This document shows positions 41,801 through 48,240 of a DNA stretch of 64,000 nt, piece after piece; within the stretch, counting starts at the first letter, position 1, and each line of letters begins with the position of its first letter. Made by a program: the position numbers and the translations under genes. Below the pieces are notes generated by a model. The model ran no database searches. It was not told where the DNA came from and worked only from the letters and a program-made list of their open reading frames with translations. This stretch comes from Spirometra erinaceieuropaei. Taxonomy: Eukaryota; Platyhelminthes; Cestoda; Diphyllobothriidea; Diphyllobothriidae. The stretch covers positions 88,806-152,805 of the forward strand of contig CACRXP010000620.1 of assembly GCA_902702965.1 (NCBI GenBank). Direction: 5' to 3'.

Positions 41801-43893
41801 CAAAGAAGCCAACGCCTTTACTTCCGACGAGGTGCGTTGAATTGTCCCCTTTGTTGTTGGAGACTGAACAGTAGTTCAGTGTGTGCTCCACGTCACGGCT
41901 CGGATCCCAGTTGGTGCGGCGGGAGCCTGCAACTGGGCCTGCCACCGCGCCGCCGTGTGTTGGCACTCGTTATGGATGCCAGCATTTCCGATAACGCCTG
42001 ACAGAATCCGATCTAGCCCCCGGTCTGGTCCAGCGCGCATCTGCCGCTTGGCTCGTTTAAAGGGCACAATATACACACACGACTTATGTGATGACAAATG
42101 TGACATACATTTTCCTGTTTTTTTTTAAAGATTGTAAGACTACCGTCCCACGTCACCCTAATCCACCTTATCATACTGCGATCTTTCTAGAGTGTAATAC
42201 ATCGCCGTCAGAATATTGTCCTTTAAGAAACAGAAAATAATAATGAAAAGAAGCATGCCCAGCAATTTTGACAAGAAATTCGCCTTACCTAATGTCTTGG
42301 ATTCACGCTCGAGACCAGCAGCAGAGACAATGACAAATAATGATGCCGGACGCACGAATGTCGCAATATTTATAGGATGCAGTTGCCATGCCACCATATA
42401 ACTGACAGAACTGACACCACCCGCATTAATTTCCGGCGGTTGTACTTGGTGCAACGATTGCTTTATCGTCCACATTGCTTCAAATTCTTCACTCGTATTT
42501 TCGAGGTACTCGTTTGCCCTTAGCGCCCATCTTAAGTTATTGCAATTAGGCAATCTTGCCTTTCGATTCATCGCAGTACGTCTGAACACGTCCTTACACA
42601 ACTGCGTTTATGACTGATAGGATGGTTACTGTTCGGGCCCAGTGCCTGCGCCCCTTTTTCCGCTTTCCTGAATACTTTGTCCTTAACGTCCTTACAAACT
42701 TTGCGGCAGACAGGAGCAACAAGGTCAGCCGGTCGTTTTCCCGCGCACGCGGAGGACGCGGGCGCCAACACTTCTTCCAGTGACAGTGTCAGCGAGGCAA
42801 ATTGTCGAGTTATTATCACGCCAGTTGTCAACAGACTTTAATGACTTGAATACAGACGATCGAGCAGTCATCACACCACCAGGAATAAATGGAAGAACTG
42901 CCAATCCCTCTAGCTAATATGGTGGCATAACAACTGTATCCTGTAAAGTTTGCAATCTTTGTGCGCCCACTGCCATTATTTGTCGTTGTCTCTGCTGATG
43001 CTTTGGGGTGTGGACCCGAAACGTGAGACTGGCAAGAGTTAGTACTCAAGCGGTCGAGTATTCTTTCCCAGTTGCCTCCCGGACCTCCGCTTTTCTTATA
43101 TCAGTAATTATTGTGAGTCTGGCTTTTTCAATGTGTCTTCAGTAGACTCCAGTAATATTATCACTCACCGTATACTTGTTATTCCCGGTTTGATTTTCGT
43201 TGTGAAATACAAAACCACTGATGGCTATGGGGGTACGCTTCAAAAAAGAGGACGCAGGCGATACTTTCATGCCAACTGTCACTCACCAGTACACTTGTCG
43301 ACGTGGGACGCCGACGCCAGAGTTCCCAAATCGCAAATCAACTAAGATGCTTATTTCGACCACCTTTACTGGTGCGCCGGCAGCATGTTGGTGTACGGCT
43401 GCACGCTCCCGCTTCCGCCTCATCTAGATCCTAGACTTCGCAGCTCATAGGGAACGCATGATACCGCATAGCATTTATCCTGGTTTATTGCACGTCGCTT
43501 ACTTGTGCTCTAGGAAAGGCCCATTACGTTCGTTTTACTGCCCTCCCTACTTAGGATGCGCATCTCCATGAGTGTTGCTCAAAAAATCTGAGGAAATATG
43601 GAATCGTTTTCGGCGTGAAACCTTGTCGCTCAGTAATGCTAAGAAAAAGATTTAACTCGGCGCATCTATTGTGGTTTTCAATTTGAAATCCGCGCATTCG
43701 ATGTCATTCGACGGTTAGCCCTCGTTGACTTTTGCATTGCTGATATAGACACTTTTCGTCTTTCGTGGTCGCGCTGAGCCGCATTTCGAAACTGACACAA
43801 CTGCTGTTGACATTTCATGCTCCAGATTCTCTGCATTAAATCTCCTTTCTTTTTCTCTTCTGGTAGCTTCTGAACATGTTAATCTATCTGTGA
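1082..43893 (+). CDS. classical calpain (calcium-dependent cysteine protease), complete gene, 19 exons
   Basis: This gene encodes a classical calpain, a cytosolic Ca2+-activated cysteine protease (MEROPS family C2) that cuts substrates at a limited number of sites. I joined 1082-1186, 1632-1964, 2348-2417, 2495-2747, 3906-4158, 6524-6690, 14766-14935, 15240-15403, 18593-18804, 23680-23716, 25445-25459, 26993-27010, 29233-29368, 34083-34265, 36610-36668, 37482-37550, 39136-39214, 41671-41831 and 43867-43893. All introns are GT-AG and every phase matches, giving 836 codons plus TGA. Visible parts are a Gly-rich N-terminus (1 to about 110), CysPc (about 120-395, with Cys172, His329 and Asn353), domain III (about 400-576), a linker (577-599) and a penta-EF-hand region (600-836). 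The ATG has A at -3 and G at +4 and follows an in-frame stop at 1016. The related schistosome protein Sm-p80 is a known calpain large subunit. Exons 11, 12, 14 and 19 are the least certain joins. Confidence 0.93.
1632..1964 (+). CDS. calpain exon 2 (Gly-rich extension and start of the protease core)
   Basis: The exon codes residues 36-146. Its first part carries a GFSLGGGG run. The end has the classical calpain entry motif, [16 protein letters not shown] followed by FQWKRPT, which corresponds to the L-F-x-D-x-x-F-P and W-K-R-P signature just before the catalytic domain. It begins after a ttatag acceptor in phase 0 and ends in phase 0. The donor is gttcgt, which departs from the usual gtaagt, but the next exon joins exactly in frame with calpain homology. 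Confidence 0.9.
2348..2417 (+). CDS. calpain exon 3 (leads into the catalytic cysteine loop)
   Basis: The exon codes residues 147-170 ([20 protein letters not shown] then GELG). It ends in phase 1 at a perfect gtaagt donor, splitting the Gly codon of the Q-G-x-L-G-D-C-W signature. The phase 0 start follows a ctctag acceptor. The segment matches the conserved P-x-F-x-x-D-G-x-x-R-x-D region of calpain protease core 1. Confidence 0.93.
2495..2747 (+). CDS. calpain exon 4 (protease core 1, catalytic Cys172)
   Basis: The exon opens with the rest of the G-D-C-W-L-L-A-A motif, so the nucleophile is Cys172. It continues through [20 protein letters not shown] and [13 protein letters not shown], both hallmark calpain blocks. 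It covers residues 170-254 and ends in phase 2 at a gtacgt donor. The 77-base intron before it is the shortest in the gene. The Cys sits in intact sequence context, which points to an active protease. Confidence 0.96.
2748..3905 (+). other. calpain intron 4
   Basis: This T-rich intron of 1158 bases shows no exon-like or repeat-like structure that I can support. Open frames inside it carry no motifs. Confidence 0.7.
3906..4158 (+). CDS. calpain exon 5 (protease core 2, catalytic His329)
   Basis: The exon completes a Lys codon and reads [20 protein letters not shown], then [10 protein letters not shown], matching the calpain G-S-Y-E-A-L-x-G-G block. It ends with [12 protein letters not shown], which supplies the catalytic His329. 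The distance Cys172-His329 is 157 residues, the same as between Cys105 and His262 of vertebrate calpains. It covers residues 254-338 and ends in phase 0 at gtatgc. Confidence 0.96.
4159..6523 (+). other. calpain intron 5
   Basis: This intron of 2365 bases is AT-rich and I see nothing recognisable in it. A minus-strand open frame at 4468-4665 has no family signature. Confidence 0.7.
6524..6690 (+). CDS. calpain exon 6 (protease core 2, catalytic Asn353)
   Basis: The exon codes residues 339-394 and contains [20 protein letters not shown], the calpain Asn loop, so the third catalytic residue is Asn353, 24 residues after His329 as in the vertebrate enzymes. It ends with [12 protein letters not shown] in phase 2. 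The donor, gtttgt, is weak, and an intron of 8.1 kb follows. The next exon restores the split Trp codon exactly. Confidence 0.96.
6691..14765 (+). other. calpain intron 6 (8.1 kb, longest)
   Basis: The longest intron holds GC-richer patches at about 7.4-8.4 and 9.5-10.6 kb, with overlapping sense and antisense open frames (8083-8418 minus, 8165-8512 plus) that lack motifs. These look like decayed mobile DNA, but I cannot name a family. A clear tRNA-derived SINE structure lies at 11805-12110. The rest is AT-rich and featureless to my eye. Confidence 0.6.
11805..12110. repeat. tRNA-derived SINE with an inverted 3' end (hairpin)
   Basis: Positions 11815-11942 carry, on the minus strand, a tRNA-like head (A-box-like GGCTCAGTGGTAGAG; B-box-like GGATCGAATCCCAG) followed by the TTGGCTGAGGACGGCTAATAA tail motif, shortened here to its key block GACGGCTAATAA. 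This is shared with the SINE at 22.04 kb. Immediately to the right, 12008-12104 carries the 3' part of the same family in plus orientation. The arms 11985-12007 and 12082-12104 are inverted copies of one another (21 of 23 bases). It looks like two SINE pieces joined head to head or rearranged. Confidence 0.7.
14766..14935 (+). CDS. calpain exon 7 (end of protease core, start of domain III)
   Basis: The exon completes the Trp codon and reads [20 protein letters not shown], the canonical end of CysPc and entry to domain III. It then carries [16 protein letters not shown], the conserved G-x-W-x-x-G-x-x-A-G-G-C-R-N block. It covers residues 394-451 and ends in phase 1 at gtgagt. Domain III is the C2-like calpain-type beta-sandwich, thought to help transmit Ca2+ and lipid signals to the protease core. 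Confidence 0.95.
15240..15403 (+). CDS. calpain exon 8 (domain III)
   Basis: The exon starts by completing Asp451 and reads [11 protein letters not shown], the standard continuation of the G-G-C-R-N-F block. An acidic stretch, DADENDNED, fits the acidic loop of domain III. It then has [20 protein letters not shown] and the strand TIGFMVYA. It covers residues 451-505 and ends in phase 0 at gtaagt. The basic KDRRKMRK segment is typical of this domain. Confidence 0.95.
17693..18265 (-). other. long antisense open frame of unknown nature (190 codons)
   Basis: This is the longest uninterrupted open frame in the window that is free of N and microsatellite. It lies antisense in calpain intron 8. 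It has no signal peptide, repeat, catalytic motif or recognised domain. Given the window size, one frame of this length could occur by chance. It ends beside a dispersed repeat, so it may be transposon-derived. Confidence 0.3.
18440..18563 (+). repeat. dispersed repeat with microsatellite-like 3' end, copy 1
   Basis: The stretch from ctttacctgcgaatgtctca through cgtcaggccaataaatttct to gctccagtcatcgcatcatc aligns with 49478-49563 at roughly 80 percent by eye. It ends in a short catcatcgtcttc run where the other copy has a long (TTC)n. A 3' simple-repeat tail is typical of non-LTR retroposons and their SINEs. Confidence 0.6.
18593..18804 (+). CDS. calpain exon 9 (domain III, C-terminal half)
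   Basis: The exon begins after a catctacattag acceptor; two nearer AG dinucleotides (18598-18599 and 18601-18602) would break the frame. It codes residues 506-576 with [20 protein letters not shown] followed by [18 protein letters not shown], the diagnostic calpain domain III ending. It stops in phase 2 at gtacgt. The next large exon needs phase 0, which predicts an intervening small exon; one is found at 23680. Confidence 0.95.
19434..19590 (+). repeat. degenerate tRNA-derived SINE copy
   Basis: The A-box-like segment ATAGCTCAATAGGTGGAG (19443-19460) and the B-box-like segment AGTTTGAATCTC (19498-19509) have tRNA spacing. They are followed by cttggggttggtttgtgatc and acggatgac, similar to the tail of the SINE at 22.04 kb. 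The copy is clearly decayed and lies inside calpain intron 9. Confidence 0.65.
21190..21767 (+). repeat. duplicated block, left copy (ends at the gap)
   Basis: This block is a near copy of 22318-22824. Both begin at tgtgtacattgtctttactt and end at cttgtaatcctgccacc. The left copy has about 70 extra bases near 21541-21610 (from ccagcacccggatacc onward) and scattered substitutions. It ends exactly where the N run starts. Confidence 0.85.
21768..22032. other. assembly gap (265 N)
   Basis: This is a run of unknown bases in calpain intron 9. The two sides are duplicates, so the gap size and even the local order may be wrong. Confidence 0.99.
22033..22317 (+). repeat. tRNA-derived SINE (full-looking copy next to assembly gap)
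   Basis: A tRNA-like head at about 22044-22117 has an A box (TGGCTCAATGGTAGAG, 22051-22066) and a B box (GGTTCGAATCTC, 22094-22105). It is followed by a tail with GATGACGGCTAATAAGCCAG and a 3' end, GTAACCTGATCGGTGAGCGC, shared with the copy at 12.1 kb. The head lacks a proper acceptor-stem match and runs straight into the tail, so it is a SINE and not a tRNA gene. Its 5' side touches a run of N. Confidence 0.8.
22318..22824 (+). repeat. duplicated block, right copy
   Basis: This is the second copy of the block at 21190-21767. It directly follows the SINE and continues into unique sequence after cttgtaatcctgccacc. By eye the identity is high (about 95 percent) outside the missing 70 bases. 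Confidence 0.85.
23680..23716 (+). CDS. calpain micro-exon 10 (linker, 37 nt)
   Basis: This small exon lies between a strong acceptor (ttttttatattccag) and a gtatgt donor. Its length of 37 nt converts phase 2 to phase 0, exactly what is needed between exon 9 and the EF-hand exon. It completes Glu576 and reads [12 protein letters not shown], an acidic linker like the one that joins domain III to the penta-EF-hand domain in other calpains. The phase argument is strong; the peptide alone would not be diagnostic. Confidence 0.75.
24240..24277 (+). repeat. short GC-rich trinucleotide tract
   Basis: A run of ggtggcggcggcggcgacga type, with GGC and GAC units, stands out from the AT-rich intron. It codes Arg- or Gly-rich junk frames and has no evident role. 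Confidence 0.7.
25445..25459 (+). CDS. possible calpain micro-exon 11 (linker, 15 nt)
   Basis: A 15-nt segment reading KKKSK sits just before a good ggtaagc donor. The acceptor would be the AG at 25443-25444, after a pyrimidine-containing tract (ctgctggtttttgttcaaag) that also offers an earlier AG at 25440-25441. Using the earlier AG would put TAG in frame. The exon is phase 0-0, so skipping it would not disturb the frame. It is tentative and rests on splice signals and a plausible lysine-rich linker. Confidence 0.4.
26993..27010 (+). CDS. possible calpain micro-exon 12 (linker, 18 nt)
   Basis: An 18-nt segment reading TGKEQK is bounded by a strong acceptor (gaatttttttctataag) and a perfect gtaagt donor. 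It is phase 0-0 and joins exon 10 or 11 to exon 13 without changing frame. The peptide extends the charged linker between domain III and the EF-hands. It could be a cassette exon. RNA data are needed to confirm it. Confidence 0.5.
28130..28530 (-). pseudogene. remnant of a non-LTR retrotransposon reverse transcriptase (C-terminal part)
   Basis: Read on the minus strand, [18 protein letters not shown] resembles the L-K-x-Y-x-A-V-V-L-T-x-L-L-Y-G-A-E-T-W block that ends the reverse transcriptase domain of RTE/CR1-like LINEs common in flatworms. Further on, in another frame, [11 protein letters not shown] followed by RLLFYE resembles the G-H-x-V-R-M-x-D-E-R-L-P-K-x-L-F-Y block. Frameshifts and stops separate the parts, so it is dead. 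A minus-strand open frame at 28606-28809 may be an upstream piece. The family assignment is from memory. Confidence 0.6.
29233..29368 (+). CDS. calpain exon 13 (penta-EF-hand domain, EF1)
   Basis: The exon follows a long pyrimidine tract and a ctcag acceptor. It codes residues 600-645: [12 protein letters not shown] is the EF1 entering helix, [12 protein letters not shown] the EF1 loop (about 623-634) and [10 protein letters not shown] the exit helix. In the calpain family EF1 binds Ca2+ with a variant loop, and the spacing here agrees. It ends in phase 1 at gtacgt. Confidence 0.92.
29369..34082 (+). other. calpain intron 13
   Basis: This intron of 4714 bases includes a GT-rich patch near 29.81-29.85 kb and open frames at 32238-32600 (plus) and 32615-33030 (minus) in a locally GC-richer block (about 32.2-33.5 kb). 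That block probably derives from mobile DNA, but I cannot assign it. A short (TTC)n tract lies near 33.94 kb. Confidence 0.55.
34083..34265 (+). CDS. calpain exon 14 (61-residue insertion between EF1 and EF2)
   Basis: The exon completes Glu645 and codes a low-complexity, Pro/Gln/Ser-rich stretch ([16 protein letters not shown]; then [18 protein letters not shown]). It ends in phase 1, which lets exon 15 rebuild Asp706. Most classical calpains have only about ten residues here. The open frame, the tttcatatcag acceptor and the exact phase fit support a real exon. The donor gtgcgc is unusual. Cys681-Cys682 after a hydrophobic FLL could be an acylation site, which is speculation. A shorter form using another donor is possible. 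Confidence 0.72.
36610..36668 (+). CDS. calpain exon 15 (EF2 entering helix)
   Basis: The exon completes Asp706 and reads [19 protein letters not shown], matching the calpain G-F-S-L-E-S-C-R-S block that forms the entering helix of EF2. It covers residues 706-725 and ends in phase 0 at gtgagt, just after the first Asp of the EF2 calcium-binding loop. The acceptor is a clean ttattttag. Confidence 0.93.
37482..37550 (+). CDS. calpain exon 16 (EF2 loop)
   Basis: The exon reads [20 protein letters not shown] and covers residues 726-748. Together with Asp725 it gives a complete canonical 12-residue EF loop, [12 protein letters not shown] (725-736), with all expected oxygen ligands. It is phase 0-0, with a cgttag acceptor and a gtaatg donor. 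Confidence 0.94.
37950..38230 (+). repeat. dispersed repeat family, copy A
   Basis: This is a GC-richer block with gactgccttgacaccgggct, gatagatgcagcgcaagtcc and gtgggcatcgtcg. The same ordered landmarks recur at 48060-48240 (plus) and in reverse at 48757-48900, so this is a mobile or dispersed element of unknown class. Confidence 0.6.
38694..38884 (+). repeat. (CTA)n microsatellite, about 190 bases
   Basis: The tract has about 60 CTA/TAC units with a few interruptions (ctgctac, taccac). Its poly-Tyr, poly-Thr and poly-Val open frames are artefacts. It lies in calpain intron 16. Confidence 0.98.
39136..39214 (+). CDS. calpain exon 17 (EF3)
   Basis: The exon codes residues 749-775 and reads [20 protein letters not shown]. 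The EF3 loop is [12 protein letters not shown] (755-766), complete and canonical, and the S-S-F-E-L-R ending is typical of calpain domain IV. It ends in phase 1 at a perfect gtaagt donor. Confidence 0.95.
40262..40372. other. assembly gap (111 N)
   Basis: This is a run of unknown bases in calpain intron 17. No coding exon is missing there, because exons 17 and 18 join in phase with continuous homology. Confidence 0.99.
41671..41831 (+). CDS. calpain exon 18 (EF4 and start of EF5)
   Basis: The exon completes Gly775 and codes residues 775-828. It shows [20 protein letters not shown], the EF4 region, then [20 protein letters not shown], the long helix before EF5. The EF4 segment lacks a canonical acidic loop, as is usual for calpains. 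It ends in phase 0 at gtgcgt without a stop codon, so one more short exon is required. Confidence 0.94.
42296..42480 (+). repeat. inverted repeat pair, left arm
   Basis: The segment agcagagacaatgacaaata (about 42320) followed by tgccatgccaccatata matches the reverse complement of 42850-43030 (agcagagacaacgacaaata; tgttatgccaccatatt). The translated frames also align ([11 protein letters not shown] versus [11 protein letters not shown]). Confidence 0.65.
42850..43030 (-). repeat. inverted repeat pair, right arm
   Basis: This is the partner of 42296-42480 in opposite orientation. The two arms are separated by about 370 bases, all within calpain intron 18. Confidence 0.65.
43867..43893 (+). CDS. 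calpain exon 19 (last 8 codons and stop)
   Basis: After a very long pyrimidine tract (ctcctttctttttctcttct) and ggtag, phase 0 reads LLNMLIYL followed by TGA. This fits the short hydrophobic C-terminal strand with a Tyr that ends classical calpains (EF5, the dimerisation hand). It is tiny, so the call rests on phase, acceptor quality and the family pattern. An alternative terminal exon after the AG at 44339-44340 is less calpain-like. Confidence 0.7.
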   Translation, partial: LLNMLIYL

Positions 43894-44532
43894 GAGTCTC
43901 CACGTGGCCCTGCGTACATGGTCAAATTATGAATCTTCATCAAGCAACGCCAATCTTAACAGCTTCCTCTTCGTCTATCGCCGCTTCTGTTTCTCCACTC
44001 GTTCGTTCGCTATCCACTGCACCGGAATCACCCTATCTTGCCTGCAGGTTTTATCCCTTTTGCTTCCTTGCTCTACGGCCTTGGGTAACTAAGGCTTATG
44101 CTTAACATGGCTTTGGCAACAAGAACGCCCCCTTCCCATTTTTATAACCCGCAAGGTTGCTGTCCTTTTATTTAGTTATGTTATATTGTTTGTCAAACTC
44201 AAGTCCTCTTACTGCCTCGCCACCATTTTGGTTTTACCCTCCGCGATATTTTAGGTTTATTTTTCAAGTTTAATTGTCAACTCAGCGCCTTCTTTGTATG
44301 CATTATAGCTTTGCTTCCAACAAAAACATTTATATTGCAGCTGTCGCGTTTCTGCGCTGCGGGTTTTGGTTTTTGGGCTTTCCTTCTGTATGACAAAATA
44401 TTATTTGAAGCTACTTGACGCATTGCGCCCGGAGGGGGAGGTGTTTCGACGTAAAAGAACGCTACCCTCTGCCGCGTTAATTAGGATCTGGGATTTTCCC
44501 GCAGCCGAACCTTTTCCCATTAGCCTATCTGA

Positions 44533-44538
44533 AATAAA
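44533..44538 (+). promoter_or_regulatory. possible polyadenylation signal (AATAAA)
   Basis: An AATAAA hexamer occurs about 640 bases after the proposed calpain stop codon and is the first that I noticed downstream. The hexamer is common by chance in this AT-rich sequence, so support is weak. Confidence 0.25.
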
Positions 44539-46206
44539 AGCAGCTTATAATTATTCCCTATGTCGTTTCTCTTTTGAAGATGAAGTATGCCAAGCACCAC
44601 GAGGAAGTGTTTATTTCTCCGAGATTTCGGGCCTTCTTGAGCCTATTACTGGAGATAAGGCATACTCATACTTTTGCTACTAGGTCAATTCTTTACTTGG
44701 TAAGCATTTAGTCAGAAAGTCGTTCCACAGTCTCGTCCGACTGGAACTTTTAGGCCGGTGGCATCATGGCACGCGTTAATCGACGAGACTCGCCCGTTCC
44801 ACCCATCCCGGTAGATCTCGGTTTCGGCTCTGCCGATTGCCTTCGATGTCGCGAGGGCGGGGGCGTGTTTCTGCTGTGTCAATATAAAATTCCAAGAGGA
44901 GCATGTGCGAGGTATTTTTTTCTCAACGAGTGTTCAAATGCATATGTACACGGGGCAACGTTGCAAGAATGTTATCGCTCAGGATCATTTACTGTCTACT
45001 TCTTCAGAAACTCCAAAATTATGTGAACCGCTGTGAGCTCAGCAACATTTGCTGGCATGATATACGGTAGATGACCAGTCATGAAATTTCGAGATTGGTA
45101 TTGGAGTTGGCGGTACGGCGTATATTTTGTGTGGTTAGTTTTGTTTTCAGAATTGATTGATCCCTTAATTTTTCTCTAGGCTTTGCATTTATCCAGATGA
45201 TGGATTTAGATTGTCAGGAAATTGTGCACATTTATGTTGGCCTCCTATAGTAGCTTGTCAGTACTAGACGGGTTTTCCGATTTCCATTCGACTCCTGCGG
45301 GCTGATCCTGCGCAGGCGTTTACCTGTCTGCGTTAGGGGCGGTTTGGCGCGCAAGCGGGCGGCTTACCTCATGAATTGACACTCGACCAGTCACCTGCGT
45401 AATAAATCGTGTGCAGGTCATTTCCAACACCTCTTCATGTAGGACAATTTTTTTGATTCGAATTCCATTCTACACCTAAGGTTCTCGAAATCGACCATCG
45501 CTCTACACAGACATGCGATTTTGTCTTTTGCCACGTGCCTCCTTTTTCCTGAAAGTAGGAAATAAGAGTCAGCAGTAGCTTGCCAGCAAACAACCCTCAT
45601 GCCTTTTGTGTGTAATGGCCACCAACGTCCCTTGGCATTTTCTGAGCAATCGAAACGGACGCGGCTCACACGAAATTTCTGAGTTCATCAGTCTGGGTGA
45701 CGAAAATCAACCAATCGAAAAGGTGTTGTTCGTATTTCTTCTGAACCTGTTGGAACAACCCACACAGTGAACTTATATCTCATCGTGTTGCTGACATGCG
45801 CGTTGGTCGTACCTTTGTAAGGAAAACGGAAGTAAAATTAATAATGATTATAAACCTACCGGATTGTGTTCATCGCTCTGCCCTCTAAGTTATGTCGAAA
45901 TTCCTGGTGGAGGTATAAAGTTTATGTACAGTACAAAGGAATTATGACCAGCAAATTTCTAACAGGCAACGGTGATTCTTATTTGCACATGTTTATGTCG
46001 ATGGTGTTGATCTTCTGGCTTAATTTAGAGCAAGTGAAATGATTTAAACCGCGAAGCCTAAAACCCTTATGCTACTTACTTCGCTTGATGTCTTGTAGCC
46101 ATTAAGGAAATTGGACTCAGAAGTTACTATCGGCTACCTAAACGGCGTTTATAACGTTTGCCTTGGTGGAAGATAAAAGCCTGTGACTAATTTTGCCTGT
46201 AAGATT

Positions 46207-46511
46207 TGGTTATGTAGCCCCACCTGATGAGCACAAGACTGTTGGGGTTAGGAGTTAGGGTTAGGGGTTATGTTGAGGCGTAATATTGAGGGTTAGAGTT
46301 AGGGGTCAGGATTAGAGGTTAGGGTTAGAGCAACTATTTCTCTATCACTCAAATCACAACCGTGCATTTCCAATAGCTTTTCTTTTGCATACAACTACTT
46401 GACCTTGTCGCCTGTGCGTTCCCTGGCCCCACCTGCAAGAACCCCTTTTATCACCGGTCCCGTATTACATGTGGCGGGGGTCTGTTCACTTCAGGTGGGG
46501 CTACATAACCA
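46207..46511. mobile_element. MITE-like element with perfect 20-bp TIRs enclosing telomere-like repeats
   Basis: The left end ggttatgtagccccacctga (46208-46227) has a perfect inverted copy at 46491-46510, and one more base pairs outside. The 305-bp interior holds degenerate TTAGGG units (46240-46330: gttaggagttagggttaggg and relatives). There is no transposase and no clear target duplication. This is a short non-autonomous inverted-repeat element or a foldback structure. Confidence 0.7.
46240..46332 (+). repeat. interstitial degenerate TTAGGG tract
   Basis: Repeats of the type ttaggg, ttagag, ttgggg and ttatgttg run for about 90 bases. TTAGGG is the telomere repeat of flatworms and most animals; the decay and position show an internal tract and not a chromosome end. 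Confidence 0.8.
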
Positions 46512-47697
46512 CATATGTTCATTTTGCCTAAAGGGGCTTAAATGCCGATGCCAACGAGAGTGCGATTCACAGTTAATATATGTCAGGAAATGGAAGTTCA
46601 TTGTCGGTGGTTTATTCATCTACCAATCAGGCAGGCCAGTTCAAGGGACGTGGGGAAGTCGAAGACAGCCTCGGACACATCATCTGTGGCCTTACGGGTA
46701 AGGTTGACGCTGTTTGATTTCCAGTGAACAGGAGAGTACCACCACCCGCCTCACTTCAAGGTCAATTTCAGCGAGGTTGGCGTTGGGCCAAATGGGCGTA
46801 CGCCACGGGCTCTTTGTGACGGCCTACGTGGAAAACATAGTGGCCTCTGAGGACGGCTGGCTAATTTCGCTGCTGGGAAAGCCAGACGATAATTACACTG
46901 TTCCCGCCGAAAACCTTTTCAATGCAGCCAGTATCTGCATATGCAAGTCGCCCTTGCGTTGGTTTACTCCTCTTATTGTATACTTTCGCAAGCTTGGGCA
47001 GCAACTATGCAAAAGCATCGATAACCCCAGTCATACAGGCACATAACAACCTCTTCATGCAGCCATCGAAATGGATGTAGGACAGGCGACAGTTGTGAAT
47101 TGTTCCTGCGCATTCTTGCGAAATAAACATGACAGTGTGCCCTGGCCCAGTAACCAAGAGCACACAGACATAGGGACATTGCATACATAAACGCATATCC
47201 GAAGAGGCGGTGATGTGTCTACCTTACACTTCACCCGCCTTATGTAGTCCACTTTTGTCATCCAGGCATGCTGTTATGTCAGAATAAACAAGTTTCACAG
47301 ATAAAAGCACCTCCCGACTGAAAGTCACCGTTGAAGCCACAGTCAAGTCTCCGAACGCATGTCGTCTATCGTCCTTACACAGCCTGCCACCGTCAAATAT
47401 TGAGTGATATGGCGAACAAGGAAAATAAAATCTGTTTGGTAAGATCCAACGGCTTATATGCATACATCTGGGGAATTTTGTAGCGGACTTCCACATAAAA
47501 ATAAAACTGAGTTTTAAATTGACAAAAAAATTATACAGGATACAAACAAAGCTGCAGCATCCAAACGTCGGAAATGTGGCCGGACGTTCAAGCCCTCAAG
47601 AGAGAATACAGTAATATCTTAAGTAAACCCCTCACATAGCAGGTCATGGTGGGCAGTAATGCCCGCATCAGATGACTGGCCGATTCTGCCTGAGATG

Positions 47698-47717
47698 CGG
47701 AGAGAGAGAGAGAGAGT
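47698..47717 (+). repeat. short (AG)n run
   Basis: About nine AG units follow gatgcgg. No function is implied. Confidence 0.85.
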
Positions 47718-48059
47718 GAAGTCGACTGGCCACTCCGTTCGCACGGCACTTAGCGCAAATTCCACGGCATAAACGATCTGACGCTCCTTTAAACTATCAT
47801 GATGCGCTAAAAGCTGTAGCTTAGAAGGCTGGCAACTGATGGGGTTACACCGCCCTCTCGGCCTTGATAGTCAGGGAGCAGAAGCTACTTTTTAATGTGG
47901 TCTCTACGGTACTCCCACTAAGTTGGAAGCTGAATCGCCCCTTCCTTATTTGTGTAGAAACTTGGCTCGTCGTACGCCGACCAGGCTTGTGTGGGACGCG
48001 TAAACGGGCTGTTCAGCCTTGTCAGCAATGCACTCGATCCTGCATCCCGTCTTTTTGAC

Positions 48060-48240
48060 GCTGTCTTAAAACCGAGTTCAGATAGGAGAGGGTGGAGGCA
48101 GTACGGTAGATGCAGCGCTGGTTCAATACCACTATAGGCTATTTTGCGTACAAGTCACCACCCCGGGGCCGGCCTTGCTGCCAAGCAAACAGTGGACATC
48201 GTCGTTCATGACATTTGAACAGTCAGTGGGCAGTGCTTAG
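48060..48240 (+). repeat. dispersed repeat family, copy B
   Basis: This copy shares ggtagatgcagcgctggttc, ggccggccttgctg and agtggacatcgtcg in the same order as copy A at about 38.1 kb. Identity is roughly 65-70 percent by eye. Confidence 0.55.

Larger units (their letters stand above)
41832..43866 (+). other. calpain intron 18 with an inverted repeat
   Basis: The last intron, of 2035 bases, carries two copies of one sequence in opposite orientation (about 42296-42480 and 42850-43030). Open frames in it trace these copies and are not supported as genes. Confidence 0.6.

Noticed and set aside
44341..44417. Alternative last calpain exon after the AG at 44339-44340
   Set aside because: It is open to a TGA in phase 0, but the peptide (LSRFCAAGFGFWAFLLYDKI and on) does not resemble calpain C-termini and the acceptor tract is poorer than that at 43866.
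46240..46332. True telomere or chromosome end
   Set aside because: The repeats are short, decayed, internal and enclosed by inverted repeats, with normal sequence on both sides.
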